DNA from: Prado023 sp032123675
Lineage (GTDB): Bacteria; Actinomycetota; Actinomycetes; S36-B12; CAIYMF01
DNA length: 12,827 bases
Assembly: GCA_032123675.1 (NCBI GenBank)
Contig: JAQBEX010000093.1
Span: 1 to 12,827, forward strand
Direction of reading: 5' to 3'
Position numbers and translations under genes: made by a program. The stretch's first letter is position 1; each line of letters begins with the position of its first letter. The notes beneath the pieces were generated by a model. The model searched no databases. It had not been told where the DNA came from and worked only from the letters and a program-made list of their open reading frames with translations. Positions 11,511 to 12,827 of this stretch are shown one piece after another.

Positions 11511-12827
11511 CGGCAGCCGGTAGCCGCTTGGGGTCAGAGCGAACCCGCCCTCCTCCAGAGCCGTCTTCACCTCGTCTGAGCCACCCAGTTCCATGGCCGG
11601 AGTCCCGTTCACCCGCGAGATGGTCAGTGCCCCGACGACGCCCGCGCGGGCAGCCGCTGCCAGGGCCCGGACGGCAGGGCCGAGATCGGCACCCGCGTCG
11701 GCCTGGGGGTCCGACGTTGGCCGTGCGAAGGTCAGGACGCTGCGTCCCCCGCGCTCCACGTACAGCACTGGGTGCCCCGCGATCTGCACGATGTGGCATC
11801 CAGCTGCCCTCGATGGTCGGTGCGGTGTCCCGCCCGAGCCCGCCCACTGGCTGGGTGGCCAGTCCAGGGCGGCTCCATAGGCATTGGCGGGGTCAGCTGT
11901 GGCCAGAACCACGGGCTCCTGGCGGCCCTCGGCCAGCTCCCGCTCCACGATCCGCACCTGGTCGACAACCCCGGTGAGGGCGAACTGGGCGGCACCGAGG
12001 CCCTCAACGGCATACACGCGCTGGACGCGACCGCGCTCCTCCATCATCGACAGGGTCCGGTACGCCGCAGCGAACCCGCCGGGGTCACCAGAGGCAAGCA
12101 CGGATCCGCGGGTCACGATGCCGAGCCGGTCCAGGTGGGCGTCCGCACGGGCAACCGCGATGACCTCCTTCGGTGGGAGCGCGGCTGGCAGTGCGAACCA
12201 TCGCCCCGACAGCTCCGGCGGGTGGCCCGGTCGAGTTGGCGTTCCCGCCCTGCCGGTTCCGGCCCTGCCCGCCGCCGGAGCGCCCGCCTCCACCGTGCCC
12301 GCCCCCGCCCTGCCCGCCGCCGAGGGAGCGGCACCCGCGCGTCCTGATAGCCCTGACCAGTGCGCCGCTGACCCGGTTGAGGGGTCGACCCCGGAGCCGC
12401 GCCACAGGTCCGCGTACCGACCCCGGGGTGGGCGTGCCGGCCGGCGTCCCGCCGAGGCGCGGCTGCGGCGTCCGCCGGCGCGTGACCGGTCCAGCATCGC
12501 CCGCAGGGGCTCGATCGTGTCGTTGCTGACCAGGCCCGCCCAGAGCAGGTCGAGCATGGCAGTGGCCAACGCAGCCCGGTCGGGAGCGTCGGCAGTGTCG
12601 GGAGCATCGGCAGCCATTCTCGTGGCGACGTCTGCGAGGAACCACCCGCCGCCCTGGCGCAGGAGCCCGAGCATCTCCTGCGCGGTCGCGCTGAGTGACG
12701 GCTCATCGGCGCGGGGCAGGAGGAACCCGAGCTCCACCGGTGCCAGGGCGATCCAGCCATCACCTCCAGGCAGTGGTGAGCTGCCAGTCCAGAGCACCTC
12801 GCCGGCAGCCGTCAGCTCGTCGAGCAT
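11505..12827 (-). CDS. lhr: Lhr-type ATP-dependent helicase, C-terminal part (runs off the window)
   Basis: Lhr is a large 3'-to-5' superfamily 2 translocase that unwinds RNA:DNA hybrids and takes part in the response to DNA damage in mycobacteria. Only the last 440 residues are present; the ATPase motors lie beyond the right edge. The visible part opens with LDELTAAGEVLWTG, GGDGWIALAP and a winged-helix-like stretch (about 45-115). GRWFALP, then the DRLGIVTRGSVLASGDPGGF and VYAVEGLGAAQFA segments, are landmarks of actinobacterial Lhr C-terminal regions. The end reads FALTPSGYRLPR. Between about 115 and 206 an Ala/Gly/Arg/Pro-rich linker of low complexity interrupts the domains. The Met encoded at the window edge is internal. 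Family assignment is firm; exact role in this organism is inferred. Confidence 0.88.
   Translation of the reverse strand: MLDELTAAGEVLWTGSSPLPGGDGWIALAPVELGFLLPRADEPSLSATAQEMLGLLRQGGGWFLADVATRMAADAPDTADAPDRAALATAMLDLLWAGLVSNDTIEPLRAMLDRSRAGGRRSRASAGRRPARPPRGRYADLWRGSGVDPSTGSAAHWSGLSGRAGAAPSAAGRAGAGTVEAGAPAAGRAGTGRAGTPTRPGHPPELSGRWFALPAALPPKEVIAVARADAHLDRLGIVTRGSVLASGDPGGFAAAYRTLSMMEERGRVQRVYAVEGLGAAQFALTGVVDQVRIVERELAEGRQEPVVLATADPANAYGAALDWPPSQWAGSGGTPHRPSRAAGCHIVQIAGHPVLYVERGGRSVLTFARPTSDPQADAGADLGPAVRALAAAARAGVVGALTISRVNGTPAMELGGSDEVKTALEEGGFALTPSGYRLPR

Noticed and set aside
11453..11530. Collagen-like Leu-Gly repeat in a minus-strand frame
   Set aside because: It is the alternative-frame reading of the 9-bp tandem repeat and the lhr 3' end, in a frame overlapping the true lhr gene.
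12240..12340. C-rich repeated triplets suggesting a separate repeat element
   Set aside because: They lie within the lhr reading frame and encode its Ala/Gly/Arg linker, so no separate element is needed.

Overview
The window is a GC-rich stretch of core chromosome from a member of the Actinomycetota. The evidence is the strong G/C bias at third codon positions, GTG and TTG starts, proteins of recognisably actinobacterial type (ClgR, flavin-dependent ThyX, an FtsK with a long linker, RimO with a TRAM tail), and the gene order ftsK-rimO-pgsA-cinA-clgR with lhr nearby, which matches the arrangement known from Streptomyces. Genus cannot be assigned from the sequence alone. I see no tRNA, rRNA, CRISPR array, prophage, insertion sequence or toxin-antitoxin pair.

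Layout. Positions 1-170 are non-coding: a C-run tract followed by a very long near-perfect hairpin. Next, on the plus strand, come a one-pass membrane protein with a Cys/His cluster and a Gly/Asp-rich tail (184-1032) and a 32-residue membrane peptide (1066-1164). A hairpin at 1183-1214 separates these from two minus-strand genes, gap (GAPDH) and a 101-residue membrane protein. Divergent from those, the plus strand carries thyX, a CofE/F420-ligase-like protein of unknown substrate, dapA, ftsK, rimO, pgsA, cinA (pncC) and clgR. The end of an lhr helicase gene converges on clgR from the minus strand and runs off the right edge.

How the genes fit together. Most are housekeeping: thymidylate synthesis (ThyX), lysine/diaminopimelate synthesis (DapA), chromosome translocation at division (FtsK), S12 methylthiolation (RimO), phosphatidylglycerol-phosphate synthesis (PgsA), NMN deamidation (CinA C-terminal type), control of Clp proteolysis (ClgR), glycolysis (GAPDH) and DNA repair or RNA:DNA unwinding (Lhr). 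RimO, PgsA and CinA overlap and look translationally coupled. RNase J, which commonly sits between dapA and ftsK in actinobacteria, is absent from that position.

The most notable pattern is regulatory. The CofE-like gene, dapA, ftsK and rimO each have a TAGNNT box exactly six bases before the start codon, as expected of leaderless mRNAs, and the first gene has a similar TATCGT box seven bases before ATG 184. At clgR the same TAGNNT-N6 geometry points to an out-of-frame GTG that opens an eight-codon ORF overlapping the clgR start. No convincing new multi-gene system is present. The best leads are the clgR leader, the small membrane protein pair, the orphan CofE-like gene and the large hairpin at the left edge.
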